Assembly: GCA_902806595.1 (NCBI GenBank)
Contig: CADCXC010000038.1
Span: 1,550,001-1,614,000 of the forward strand
From: Pyrenopolyporus hunteri
Taxonomy: Eukaryota > Ascomycota > Sordariomycetes > Xylariales > Hypoxylaceae
Direction of reading: 5' to 3'
Length of the DNA: 64,000 bases
How positions within the stretch are numbered: position 1 is the first letter of the stretch; every line of letters starts with the position of its first letter. The notes under the pieces are model-generated. The model was not told where the DNA came from, did not search any database, and saw nothing but the letters and a program-made list of their open reading frames with translations. Below are positions 47,572 to 58,868 of the stretch, in pieces. The translations under genes and the position numbers were made by a program.

Positions 47572-48330
47572 TCATGAGAAATCATACGGGGCCGAGCGGC
47601 CCTTGTCAAAGCATAGGCCTTGATAGAGCTCTAGCGTGGCATCGTGGGCGGGCTCGTTGCTGTCGCCAAGAAACGTCCGAACTAATGTAACCGTCTCACT
47701 AGGAGAGGGTATATCAACCCCGGCTCCATACAATAGATCTAATAGTTCCAAGACGAGATGTTGGGTTGGGGAAGAACCGCTGTCGTCCTAATCTAGAATA
47801 TGTCCTTGCAATGACTAGGATTGACCAGCATCGGCTCGAGTAGAAGCCGGAGGGAGACGCCAGTCAAGGGTTGCAGCAAAATGCTTTGCATATATGGCTT
47901 TACTATGAAGAGACAGGAGATCAGACCTGGGGTGCCGCAGTCCATGCTCGGCGACAGGACCGTTGAGCCGCTTATGACATATACATACGTGTACAGCAGG
48001 GCGGGTCAACAGAAGCAGATCAACCGCCTCATCCCCAGCTCGCTAGGTCCTGAATGCGAGATGGCAGGGAGGGATTTCCCATCTTGGACGGAGAATCGAC
48101 GACTCTTGCGCGATGTCAACAAAAATGCCAGGGGAAAAGTGGATATCAGGCTCCGTACAATAGCGCTCATTTTCGCTTTCGAGACTGAACAAGTTGGGAT
48201 GAGACTGACTATCCGACCCGAAGTGTCTCATAGTGGTCGAGCCGCGTCCGGGGGGTTGAACAGGGGCTGTGATAGGCTCCCCGTTCGCACACGAGAGGAA
48301 AACCCCTGGCACTACCTCGGATCGTCTCAA
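47572..48330 (-). pseudogene. Decayed reading frame with three in-frame TAG codons
   Basis: A single minus-strand frame of 253 codons is coding-like from end to end, with segments such as EVVPGVFLSCANGEPITAPV, SKAIYAKHFAATLDWRLPP and LVLELLDLLYGAGVDIPSPS, and a final TGA at 47572-47574. It is interrupted by TAG at 48043-48045, 47815-47817 and 47788-47790. No frame change is needed. The blocks have no standard introns around the stops that would remove all three. Each stop could come from CAG by one C-to-T change. The family is not recognised. An expressed gene with unusual splicing is the alternative. Confidence 0.45.
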
Positions 48331-49537
48331 GGGCTCAAATCCACGACTTTCGACAATAGTTCTGGTCGTGTTTAACGTATTTTACGTATAGGGTGCAATT
48401 TTGTGCTTATTTGTAGGTTGTATGTTCTTATAATCTAGAACTCCCGCGGATATCAAAGATTGAGAAAAAAAAAAGGTTCCGCTACCTGAATTATACAGCT
48501 ATGATGATATGTTATAAAAGTAGATCGGGATCGATGAACCTCCCAAAATGAATACCTACCAGTGAGGGTTTATAGAGAGGTATCAGGCCCGGTACAAGAT
48601 CAAATGAAATGCTGAAATATTTATATACGCGAATGCGTCAAAGCTCATTACCTCAGGCTGCCAGGTTTAGGGTGAGATCGTAGATATCCGCATAGCTTCT
48701 AGCATCTATAGATAGTGCCTTGCCGTACGTCGATAATGCTATATCCCACGCAAGCATACAAAAGAAACCCTCCTGTGACGGCGCCAAGTTATATGCTTAT
48801 TTTGCCGCCCGGCACTGACGTCCTCCCGGGTTCAAGTTGCCATTACGATGCTGGATATAGCTCCATCTATAGGGTCATATACACCCTAGCGGACATGATC
48901 CATAGAATATTCGAAGTCACCCCTTCCACTCACTCAGCATCACGGTCGTCTACCTCAAGGCACCCCTGCATGGAGGGCCGGGTTGCTTTGATGCACGGCG
49001 TATATGTAGACGGCATATTAAGTTCATCTGATCGTCCTTCAAGATTGACTGATCGCCTCCAAGGATCTCATCGAATAGGAAGTTTTACTGCTCTCATATA
49101 GATGCGGAGGCATGCTCTCAATGGTCAATAACCTGGCACTCCCGAATTTATAAATATTCTACTTTTCGCCCGCCAATTTCTCCGTAATCATTAGTCAAGG
49201 ACTGGTTCATTTCTGCTGTATTTTCGCATAATGTGGCGGTGGTGTCGTGGTAGCAAGGAACTAGACAGCTAGATACCTAAGAGTTAAATGTTTTGACAAT
49301 TAGATGGGGCACATGTTGCGCCCAGCAAGGACAAGGGGCAAATCTTAGAAGTAATAATGCTTTTTTCAAAGTTGACAGGTTCTGATCTGTTTTTGTACAG
49401 GTTGGCGACGCCAAGGGGAACTTCTAAAGAATGCCATAAACCTCACGATCTTGCCATTACGTCTATCGGGCCCGTTCGGGCGACAAAATGAGGCATGACC
49501 TGCCGGTCTAGTAGTGTATAATTGTACAGCAACTCGC
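48331..49537. other. Intergenic region
   Basis: No supported gene. The frame may extend upstream to about 48378 for the decayed gene; beyond that I see nothing. A plus-strand frame at 48715-49101 has no coding support. Confidence 0.45.
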
Positions 49538-50480
49538 CTAACCGATAACCAGCTTGTCGTCTTCGGGGAACTCGTACGCCGGGATCTCGAGGTTCAGAGG
49601 AGCCGGTCCTTTCCTTATACGTCCGGAGATATCGTAGTGCGAACCGTGGCAAGGGCAGAACCAACCACCATAGTCTCCCGCCTCGCCGATGGGGACACAA
49701 CCTAGATGTGTGCAGACACCTATATCAAGTAACCGTTAGCCATAATCCATCAAATTCTCAGCCCTCACACGTAAAATATGGAGACCTCGGTCGATAATTC
49801 GGGTGGGAAGAATAAAAATAGTCGTACCCAACATGACCAGCCATTCGGGCCTTTGAACACGGTCCTCGTCGGCCTGGGGATCTCGTAGCGATGCGACGTT
49901 GACCGAGTTCGCCTCGTTGATCTCTTCTTCGGTACGGTGTCGGATGAACACGGGCTTTCCTCTCCACTTGATAATGACGTTCTTGCCCTCGGGGATGGCG
50001 TTGAGATCGACCTCGACCTTGGCCATGGCCAAGACGTCGGCGGATGCGGACATGTTCTTTAGGAATTCTAGACGAGATGGAACGTTAGATATTGTATGCG
50101 ACTAGGCCACGGCCACAATCGAAATCCGCGGAATGGGGCCACGGTAATAGAGGCCAATGCCCAGAGATTCAACCATCCTTCCGCCCGCAGCGCAACGTAC
50201 CTTGCACGGTCGACTTGGCAGCAGCAGCCGTGATAGCACCCATGGATCCGACCATGAAGTACTGGAATAGCAGATTCGAATGGGCGCCATTGTTCTTCAG
50301 GTAGGGGCCGAAGTCGGGGATCCGGGTGGACTTGGGCTCGCCCTTGAACGGGCTCGTGTAGGCGCCGGCGGCGTCGTTGAGCTGGGTGGAAGTGGACAGG
50401 GCGCGGGCGGCATTAACACGGCAGCAGGATCTCGATACTCCTCGCGCAAGAGCGCGGGAGGCGATTGTGAGAGGCGCCAT
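49538..50480 (-). CDS. rip1: Rieske iron-sulfur subunit of cytochrome bc1 complex
   Basis: Exons 50480-50201, 50067-49828 and 49719-49538 give 233 residues, as usual for fungal Rieske proteins. The N-terminus is a mitochondrial presequence (MAPLTIASRALARGVSRS), followed by the membrane anchor LLFQYFMVGSMGAITAAAAK. The 2Fe-2S ligands are in CTHLGCVPIG and CPCHGSHYD; the disulfide cysteines are the second Cys of each. It ends PAYEFPEDDKLVIG. In complex III of the inner membrane it passes an electron from ubiquinol to cytochrome c1. Introns of 133 and 108 bp have GTACGT/GTACGA donors. The 3' part of the reading frame is only recovered by splicing before VCTHLGC. Confidence 0.95.
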
Positions 50481-51135
50481 GGCGTTGAGGGGGGAGGGTC
50501 AATTGGTCGTCGTATGGGGAGGGAAGGTCGTAAGGTTTGAGGTTTTTTGCTGGTACTGTCGAAAGACTTCGGCTATGTTTCCAAGCTAAACTGCGAACAG
50601 TTCCCGTAATTGGCCTCAGGCAGGAAAAATTCCCAAGAGCTGCGAAATTCGTATCGGATGATTGGCCGGAAAAGAGAGAAGAGGGTCGGATTCGCCCGGC
50701 ATCATATGATGAGTCAGCCAAGCTAGATGCGATCATGTGACCAAGCTAAAGTAGTGACGTCGACCTACCAACCTAGGTACCTAAGGTGCTTTATGTAAGC
50801 CGACATCCAGACTTACAGGGTAAGTCGTAGGTACATGGACATAAGTACCAAATCTTACTTAGGTAAGCGTCCGCTCACTTCTTCAATAGGGGCAACTTCG
50901 ACGATCATCAGTATACAACAAGTTACTTCGTAGCCACCAGCCAATGCTATGTTATCATTGAAACATCCCCGTATGGGTATTTCTAACCGCCGTATCTAAT
51001 AAGTGCGCAGTGCATAACTTCGATACAACCACAAGTCTGAATCTTCCTATCGTTTGCAGGATCCTACAAGTTGCTTAGCCTACCCTACTTCTAGCCATTC
51101 ATTCCTTGAACATTCCAAGTTGAGGGCCGACGCCC
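50481..51135. other. Promoter of the Rieske gene and 3' flank of ddb1
   Basis: No gene seen. CCTAGGTACCTAAGG at about 50772-50786 is a copy of the dispersed motif. Confidence 0.5.
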
Positions 51136-54100
51136 CTAATGTATTCGCTTCAACTCCTCGACTAGGTTTCGCATAGCCTCGACGTCGGGGCCGAGGCCCG
51201 CGCACACTTCTTCCTGTATCTTCTCGTCAATATCCAGGAACCGTTCGATGAATTCCCCGTCGATGAAGCGGAACGGCCCATCCGACTCGCGTTCTTCATT
51301 CCTGAAGGACCGGTACCTGGAGAGGAGTATATTACCCGCCGTCTCCACGACTTCACCCAGCCTGTTCTGAAATCGTATTAGGAGATCTTGGTATTCCGGC
51401 GCAATGAGTCCGAACAGGTAGACGCCCCCCTCCGTCTGTAATCCCATTCATTAGTAAGAGGTCTTCATCCGTATATATTCTCTTTAGAAAACGTACCGTG
51501 CCAAGAAATGCTCGCGGAACGATGACAGCATTCTCACTAGCATCGACTGTAACCTTCCGGATCTTGTTCACCATTTCCCCTAAGTTGAACTCGCTCGTGA
51601 CTTCCATGCGGCGCTTATCCTCCGTCGTGACGCCGGTCAAATTCCTCCTCAATACGAGCAGATTTCCCTGTGAGTCCGACTCTAGCCAAGACTCTTGGTC
51701 TACGTGAGACACAGCAGTGGCCCAACAAGATTGGTAATGCCTTGATACCTCCACAAGCTTAGGTCCATCGATGCCATGTGCCGGAACAAACTCAACTAGA
51801 GTCATGGATTTCATTAAATCCGCAACCGCAATGGTTTTGCCCTCGACAGCTAGGTCCACGGGGTATGTAGCTGGTCGATAGGACGCCACTTTCCTCAGCT
51901 CTGCAGACGTCGTCGATTTTTCATCATATGTGTATAAAATAACGACCTTGGCTAAGGCCGCAACGATCATGTCATCCATAACCGCAAGACACCTGCAGGC
52001 GCCTCTTAGATTCCGGCTGCTCACAAGGTACGGCGCTCTCTGGCCGTCGACGCCGAGAACCAAAATTCGCCCTCTAATAGCATCTTCCGGCGCGGTACCA
52101 TTCGCATCATCAAGGTACGAAGTGCCGACGAGGAACCTCTCAACTAGGTTCCCATACGAATCGGGAAGCTCGGCTCGAATGACCGTCTCGACCATTTCCA
52201 CTCGCGGTGAGCTGTCCAGCACGAAGTCGTTGCCGAGCTTCTTGAAAACAACCTCGTCCACTAACTTGAACGAGCTAGTGACGATCTCTTCGTTATTCCT
52301 CACTTCTCTTTTGAAACACCCTAGCCCAAAGGCCCGTTCGCTGCGAGAATATGCTATACGCCGAATAGATTCTCCCATAGGTAGGGTTTGCACGTGTGTT
52401 CGACGCTCGGTATCTATCATCGATATCTTAACTTCTTTCTCCGTCGCGACGACAATGCAGTCCGGGAAAGCTTCCGTGTCGAACGGGCACACGCAAGTCG
52501 CATCGTCAGCCGTAACAGCGGAGTAGACTATCCTACCTTCGGCCGCATAAACCAAACTAGGATGTTCACTGGTAGCGAAGACATTATAAATTCCGTCGGC
52601 GCGAGGAAGCAATCGTAACCTAGCTTGCCGTGTCCCTAAGACAATACTCTTCCTCCCAGACAAGGCAAAGTTGGATTCGGAAACGTTGAAGGTAATCACA
52701 AAGCCGTCTTCCATCGCTACGAATAGCGTTGGGCCAGCCAGAGACGGTGGAAGGATCTGCGCTAGCGCGATATCTCTAGGTATAGAGGCATTGTTATCCT
52801 TTCGTCGTAAGATTTCCCCGTGAATGGGCTGGAGCGTTTTTAGGTCAAGAATGGAGATAGTGCCCGCTTTCCAGAAGCCAACTACGCCAACGTCAGGAAA
52901 TCCGGGGGGCAAGTGAATACAAGCTACTTGATCTTTCTCTTCGAGGTTATTATGCTCGACCCGGACAAGATCTTGTTCTATTTGTATCGATAGAAGACCT
53001 CTTCCGTCCACAGAGAGAAGAATCCACTTATCATTCGCCGACACGTTTGTTATCTGGCCTTCGGCGGGTTTCCAGGTCGACACGACGACACCGCTCTCCA
53101 AGTCGGCAAGTAGTGCGCTAGTTGTAGTGACCTGGAGTATGCGGCCGTTTGGCAGGTCTCGGGCCAACAAAGTCTGTTCGTCGAAAACCATTCCTCCAAA
53201 TTGTTCGAGCTCTTCGACTTCGCCGCTGGGTGCGAACTTGAATATCCGGGTCTCTGTCAGGAATGAGACAACTAATATGTCGGTCTTGGACGCGCCGTGG
53301 GATTTGAGGGCGAATAACGCTCGAACGTTTTCCATATCTGCGAGGACACCAACATCGTCTAATCCCACACCACTACGCACGCTTCGTAGGCTCCCATCTT
53401 TGAAGACGCCGCTACCAGTAACAATCCTTGCCTGACCGGAGGAGTACTCATTCGTAGTCTGTCCCTCCCCCTCGCGGTTACCCATATCCATAATATTAAG
53501 GTCCAATATCGGGGCAATACTGTTCAAAGTCTGGATCAGACGTATGGATTTCGAAGCGACGTCGACACGAAAGACCTGGGAATCTCCGTAGTGCGACCCG
53601 ACGAATAAGACGTTGTCTCCCATATAAACGAGGCTGTTAGCCCTCGATGTCACCCCAACCTTACTCATCTGTAAGTCAGTCACCACAGCTCCGTCGAGGA
53701 GGATTTCGAGCAACCACATGGTCCCATAGTCGTCTCCGATGAAATAATGCGAAACATCGTATTCGGCCCAAGCTACGAAGATGGAGGATTCCTTCAACGC
53801 AGTCTCAACCTTCTTCTTGGCGGCATCATCGTAGTATAAGAGTCGAGTTTCGCCGACAACGATCAAGCCACCTAGTTGAGCGCGCGCGGTCGAAGCGTTT
53901 CGTATTATGTAGCGCTTCTGGTCTTCTTGACCCCTCCCTACCGGGATCAGCATAGCAGCGCCGGGATCTTCAATCTCCATGCGGTCAACCTGGTCTCTGA
54001 CTTCGAATCGCGAGACCTCTGTGTTCTTGTCATCGGCGGTTAGACGGTAGGTAACAAGTTGAGAGTCGGGCGTATCAGTTCGGGATTGGTAGAGGAAGGC

Positions 54101-54709
54101 GATCTTCGGGTGGCCGGTTTCGACGTGTAGGAAGGCGGCGGACTTTATGAAAAGCTCCGAGATGCGTATTTGGTCCATCCAGTGAAGGTTGTGCCTTTTA
54201 CTCTTGATTGTATGCATGCGCAGCACATTGATAACCCCCTCCCAGAGGAGGATGACCATAAAGCGCCCTGTCGGGTCTACGGCGCAGAGATCCTGGCTCT
54301 GGGAATCTCGCATATGCTTCTCATGGATATCGAAGAACGAGTCGACGGTTTCCAACCTTGCATCCGCAGCATTCCAGCCAAATGTAAAGTAGTGGAACCT
54401 CTCAGTTCCGATGAAGAGCAACTCGGTCTCGGCATCTCGAGGTCGGAGCTTCTGTAGAATTGATATTGTGCCGTTCACTGCCTTCGTGTCGGTGTGCACT
54501 AATGTACCGGAATCCTCGAGCTTCCATACCTCGAGGCGGTTGGTTTTGCTACTAAACATCAGCCTTCATCCTGTTGCCGTATTAGTAACCGGTTGTTTGC
54601 TTAGCCGGACTTACGCGAGAACCAAGCACTCATCCTCTCCAGGAAACAGGTTAACACGCAGAGCATGTCGAACGCTGTTAGGCCGGTGGATGGGCGCTAT
54701 GTAAGCCAT
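51136..54709 (-). CDS. ddb1: DDB1-like UV-damaged DNA-binding protein, CPSF-A/MMS1 family
   Basis: Exons 54709-54615, 54563-51497 and 51435-51136 give 1153 residues, matching DDB1 (about 1140). The N-terminus MAYIAPIHRPNSVRHALRVN, then NRLEVWKLE, begins the first beta-propeller. The middle has GTISILDLKTLQPIHGEILR. The CPSF-A C-terminal part has ESWLESDSQGNLLVLRRN, then EGGVYLFGLIAPEYQDLL, GPFRFIDGEFIERFLD and a helical tail ending VEELKRIH. Known DDB1 is the adaptor of Cul4 ubiquitin ligases in nucleotide-excision repair and, in Neurospora, in directing DNA methylation through the DIM complex. The role here is inferred. The 51-bp first intron uses a GATGAAG acceptor so that exon 2 starts in frame at LMFSSKTNRLE. 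Confidence 0.92.
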
Positions 54710-55507
54710 TGTCGCGAGGCTCTCATGGTTCGTGAGAACTTGAAAGAAACCGAGATGGCGGTTATGTCCGATTGCTTGCACTGAGTTAAGAGGATGGGGG
54801 ACGGGAGCTTTAACAAATGGAATTATGATGGAAAAGTACGCGGCGATAAGAATCGAAGGCCGCGGGGATTAGTGGATAAGCGATAGAGCTTATTGAGGGG
54901 TCCTACATATGTACATATATGTACCTGGTATATGTCCCTACCTACCTACCTACCTCCCTACCTAGGTACCTGGTAAGCATGAGATTCATAATCTTCTTTA
55001 TATACATGTATCGAGTTATGTAGGTCAGAATCTACAGAGAGAAAAAAGAACCGGTGCTTCGCTGGCGGTGACAGAGAAAATGAGACACCTAAATGGTATA
55101 GAGTACAACCAAGGTCGGCCTATGATTCGCTATAAATAAGAGTATTATAGCGTGCGGGTCGCTATTATTCAGCGGCATCATTAGCGTATACTCTGAGTGT
55201 ATTTCACTATATATATAGGTACCTAGGTACCTGTATGTACCTATAGATATGTAAAACAAGAATACACTATAAATATAGCGGCTACGAACGCTGCAAGACC
55301 TAGATCTTAGTGAAGTGAAAGCCGCAATACGATTAGTTTGTTTGACCGGTGTAACAGAACGCTGAATACCCTTCATACCCACCATAATTACAGTGAATCC
55401 AGCGCTGAAAAACACGGTGAGTGTATACCTACCTATCTACAATATGAATGTATTGTGTAGGTACCTAGGTAATGAGACAATTTGTTCTGGCGGTTTGGTG
55501 GAAGTGG
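54710..55507. other. Promoter region of ddb1, rich in TAGGTACC motifs
   Basis: No gene seen. Motif clusters at 54934-54974, 55216-55242 and 55425-55472, and a short TATATATA tract at 55209. Confidence 0.5.
54934..54974. repeat. CCTA tandem tract ending in CCTAGGTACCTGG
   Basis: Five or more CCTA units run into a CCTAGG/GGTACC palindrome pair, the longest tandem form of the dispersed intergenic motif in this window. Confidence 0.65.
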
Positions 55508-56667
55508 TCAACTATCTCGCACTTTGGCACCACGTAGTCGTACCATCCACAACTGCTGTTTGCTGCAGATGAAGACCTCTCCATTCTATCCCATGCTCAT
55601 GCTACTGCAACCTCCTAACCGAGTATTAGTAGCTTTCGGGGAATCCCCCGACTACATATAGAATTCCCGGCGCGATGAAGGAATAGACGTGAAGAAGATC
55701 AGGGCTGCGTGTGTCTCGACTTACCGAGCACTGCGATTAGTCCCAGTGCTATACCCCCCAGACTCCAAACCTCGACGCCGTCCCCACAGGTTGCATATCC
55801 ATTGCCTTGAGTATCGCAGAACACTCCCACCGGCACGCCTTCCCTGACGTAGGCGAAGACGCGTCTGTTTATTATGAAGGGGGAGCCGGACCTCAGGGAG
55901 ACTTCGAACGCATAGATGGTTGCCGGCTTATAAGTATACGTTAGCGGCGATGGATTCCCACCTAGAGTAGGAAAATAGGAATAGAGATGTATACCGCGTA
56001 AAATCCGAATTTCCGTCCGCCAGAGCCGCTCCTCTGTCGACGACATACAAGATGCTTGAGTCTGGACTCAGCACTATTCCCATGGGCCTGGCGAAGCCGT
56101 CGGCGACGACACGCAAGCTCCCTCGATTAAGGTCGAGGTGATAAACCTGGTTTGTGAACATTGGCCCAGGTCTGATTCCCCGCTCGAAGCCAATAGAGGT
56201 ATCCGTAAACCAGAACCCGCCTTTCCCATCCACGGCCACACTTTGGACCGAGTTGAACGGCTTGTTGAAAAAATCAGTTATAATAGGGGTGGGACGCTCC
56301 CCGAAGGGCATTTACCACAGACCACCAAAATCCGAGGATAGGCCCCCCTGGGAACATATTATCATACCATTATTGTAATGACACGCGCCTGCTAGCATAG
56401 GCGTGTCGTGTGGCAGGAGGAATCCTACCCATTCCACAGCCTGTATAGACCCGTTGTAGCCAACACGTCGAAAGGATACCTTAAACGTTAATATCGTTGG
56501 TATTTCTCCCGGGTAGTTACTAAACCGTATCACGTCCGAGTTGACCTGTTGTAGAAGAACGGATTTCCCTCGGTGTCACTTCGTGGCAATGACAGCGCGT
56601 ATTTGGGATCTTCACCGATGATCTTCTCAAAGTCGGGATGATACTGTCTAATAGAGATACTACCCAT
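55508..56667 (-). pseudogene. Lactonohydrolase (SMP-30/gluconolactonase family) pseudogene
   Basis: Starting from ATG at 56667, the blocks appear in family order: QYHPDFEKIIGEDPKYAL, then PMLAGACHYNNGMIICSQGG, PTPIITDFFNKPFNSV, GGFWFTDTSIGFERGIRPGP, VYHLDLNRGSLRVVADGF, ILYVVDRGAAL, KPATIYAFEV, GYATCGDGVEVWSLGG and NGEVFICSKQQLW. Lesions: a frame change near 56548, a TAA at 56312-56314 between GGLW and MPFGERP, a frame problem between the DFTR end and KPATIYAF (about 55990), and a TAG at 55586-55588. The last intron keeps a GTAAGT donor, a TACTAAT branch and a TTAG acceptor. Active members hydrolyse lactones in a six-bladed propeller. No intact protein can be read here. Confidence 0.7.
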
Positions 56668-57974
56668 GCTTGGCGTACTAACACTGTATACCAATAGCTG
56701 GGAGATTGTTACGGTGGTCTATGAACGGGCTCATGACCCATGTGTCTGACGTAGAATCTGGATAGAAATCTAGGACCTATGGTAATTTAATTACTATAGC
56801 TTGCGTTACAGTTGGAAATGCGTCGAGGACTTATTTGGATCGCTGCTTTGCGTGTAATAACGCTGGTCCTGGTCTTCAATTCAGTAGCCATTTTACGCTG
56901 ACTTAGAAGTATGAACTTTTTGGAACACGGCTAATGCGCGAGAAGTATTCGTAACCTCAACTAGGCTTGAAGTCGTCTTGGGATTGTGGTAGAATTTGTG
57001 CGAGGTCCTACAGTGAAACGAGGCCGTGAATTATCCGCAAACTAAGACGCCGTCTTTGAGCCTTCTAATGAATATCAGTCCAATATAGGTTAAATGGGTG
57101 ACTTAGTGGCTGCTTTGAAATTAGTTGATCCTAAAAGTTGGTTTGGTGAGATTCTGACTTCGTTTTCTTCGAAAGGCTTCTTTCAAAACGCTTTCTAGCA
57201 GCGCTGCCAAAACTCAAAACGTCTTTCCGAACGTCGATCGTTACTGACGTATCCTAGTTCGTAGCAGAATAACAGGGAGGTTGACGCAGTTTACCACTTC
57301 TAAGAAGCTGCGGTTTATATCGTCGATTTGGGTTATAGGGGTTAGGAGAAACTTGGGTATGAGAAGATTTTTGTGCAATTGGCGGCAGTTAGGTCCCCGG
57401 CAATGAATCAAACAGGTACTCCTCACCATGAGGCTTCTCTTCGAAGGGCCGAATATGCTCTATACTGTTTGATGAAGCCCGGCCGGAAGTATCTTCATTA
57501 GAGTAAGTACTCGTTTGAAGAAACTTCACCAGAAGATCACCTCCGTGTGGCGTTGGGCGCATGGTTGCTTCGAGGTGGCGATTGATTTTGGAGCGGCTGA
57601 GTTTCGAAACCGACGAGATGCGGAATGACAGTATTAGGTACTTACCACTTGAGCCATCCGGCTAGGACCATCAGGAGGAAACAGTCCTCAATGACGTTAG
57701 GGGCCACAAAGGAAACCTAAGAGGAAATCTCGGAGTCAAGGGGTTGGGAACGGGATAGAGGACGCCAGACGGTCCGAAAATGGGGACGTCTAATGAACTG
57801 CCTAGGTAATCACCAGACACCAATAACGTCGACAGTATCACCGGGAAACTGTGTAGGGTGGAATTCTCAGTAGTTGTCAAAGCTTCTTCGCAGGTCGCCT
57901 GCTTCTCTCATTGTGACCGTATCTATTATGTACAGTTGACCTATATCCCGTGGTGACTTCAACTCTAATCGGGT
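56668..57974. other. Intergenic region with one coding-like segment
   Basis: No firm gene. The segment at 57386-57562 (minus) is listed separately. The rest has short frames only. Confidence 0.45.
57386..57562 (-). CDS. Possible small exon, hypothetical
   Basis: From ATG at 57562 a 58-codon frame reads MRPTPHGGDLLVKFLQ and on to EEKPHGEEYLFDSLPGT. It continues upstream without ATG, and a GTAAGT donor near 57649 with a CTAAT branch and a CAG near 57594 could splice in an earlier exon. Downstream the same frame stays open for some 40 codons after a single TAA. Composition is coding-like but no family is recognised; it may be a decayed gene. Confidence 0.25.
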
Positions 57975-58316
57975 CTAATGGCCTGCCTTCTTCTCGCTCG
58001 CGTCGGCCTCCTTCAAGAAATTCCTACGGTCATTACATTAGCATTGGCTCGTCGCGGGATGCCCGGGGATTGCGCACTGGATGAAGTCGGCCTCGTCGGG
58101 GCTTGATGCGTTGATTGGAGGCGTCTGAGTGGCCTTCTTGCTTCCGCCTCTGGTGCTGAGGTAACCGCCGCCGAAGAGAGCACCTAGAACGCCCATTGCG
58201 AGCTGAAGAGATGAGGATGATTAGCACGCTGAAGCCGACCTAAGCCAGAGCGGGAGAAGGTTGCTCACGTAATGAGAGCCGACCTGGCGGCCAAATATAT
58301 TGTACATAGCAACCAT
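57975..58316 (-). CDS. atp19: Mitochondrial ATP synthase subunit K (Atp19)
   Basis: Three exons (58316-58269, 58202-58078, 58023-57975) give 73 residues. The protein begins MVAMYNIFGRQVGSHYLAMG, has one membrane segment (LAMGVLGALFGGGYLS), then SKKATQTPPINASSPDEADF and the tail NFLKEADASEKKAGH. This matches fungal Atp19, a dimer-associated subunit of the inner-membrane F1Fo ATP synthase. Without the last intron (GTGCGC donor, TGCTAAT branch, CGTAG acceptor) the frame would end in unrelated sequence, so the splice is well supported. The gene is divergent from the MTFP1-like gene. Confidence 0.9.
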
Positions 58317-58868
58317 CTTGGCGGTATTGACGAATTGGCCACGGAGGAGTGGAATATAGGCGGTAAGTTGAATGTCGAAAAGGGTATTTGAAGCCGTCAA
58401 AATAAATGCTCAAATGCTCAAATGCTCAAATGCTCAGATGTTCAAGAAGCTCCGGGTTGAAATCCCCAATTCCGATCTAGCTAAAGCAGGTTAGATCCGA
58501 TGGAGCCTAAGGCACATTATCTGATTTGACAGGAATATACCTAGGTACATACGTACTATCAAAGTACGAAGGGCACCTATATACATCTAAATACCGATGT
58601 TTATCCAGCTGCTCTGAAAGCATCCCGGGAGAACCCCGGTCGGGAGGGGCTAAGATACGACCATCCGAATCCCGATAGGTAGCGACGTCACTAGGTAGGT
58701 ACTTACTTGGTAGATTTGTTCCCAATCTAGAGGTAATTAATATTCTTGCCATTTCTACATCTCGTGCCTTTGGGTTATCATCGTGACCGAAATATCTATT
58801 CTTGATTTATTGCCTCCCCCGTTCAAGTTTACTACCACATATACCCTCCCCGCCCCATACTAGTTACG
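58317..58868. other. Bidirectional promoter region between atp19 and the MTFP1-like gene
   Basis: No gene seen. Contains an 8-bp tandem repeat at 58404-58443 and CCTAGGTAC motifs near 58538 and 58690. Confidence 0.5.
58404..58443. repeat. Tandem repeat of AAATGCTC, about five units
   Basis: Four exact 8-bp units AAATGCTC and a fifth diverged one (AGATGTTC), 89 bp upstream of the atp19 start codon. Confidence 0.9.

Noticed and set aside
47821..48375. Plus-strand 184-codon frame
   Set aside because: It overlaps the minus-strand decayed frame and has a less coding-like composition; I see no family features in it.
48715..49101. Plus-strand 128-codon frame
   Set aside because: Non-coding composition, no splice or domain support.
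49443..49700. Separate minus-strand ORF near the Rieske gene
   Set aside because: It is a shifted reading over the third Rieske exon, which is recovered by splicing at VCTHLGC.
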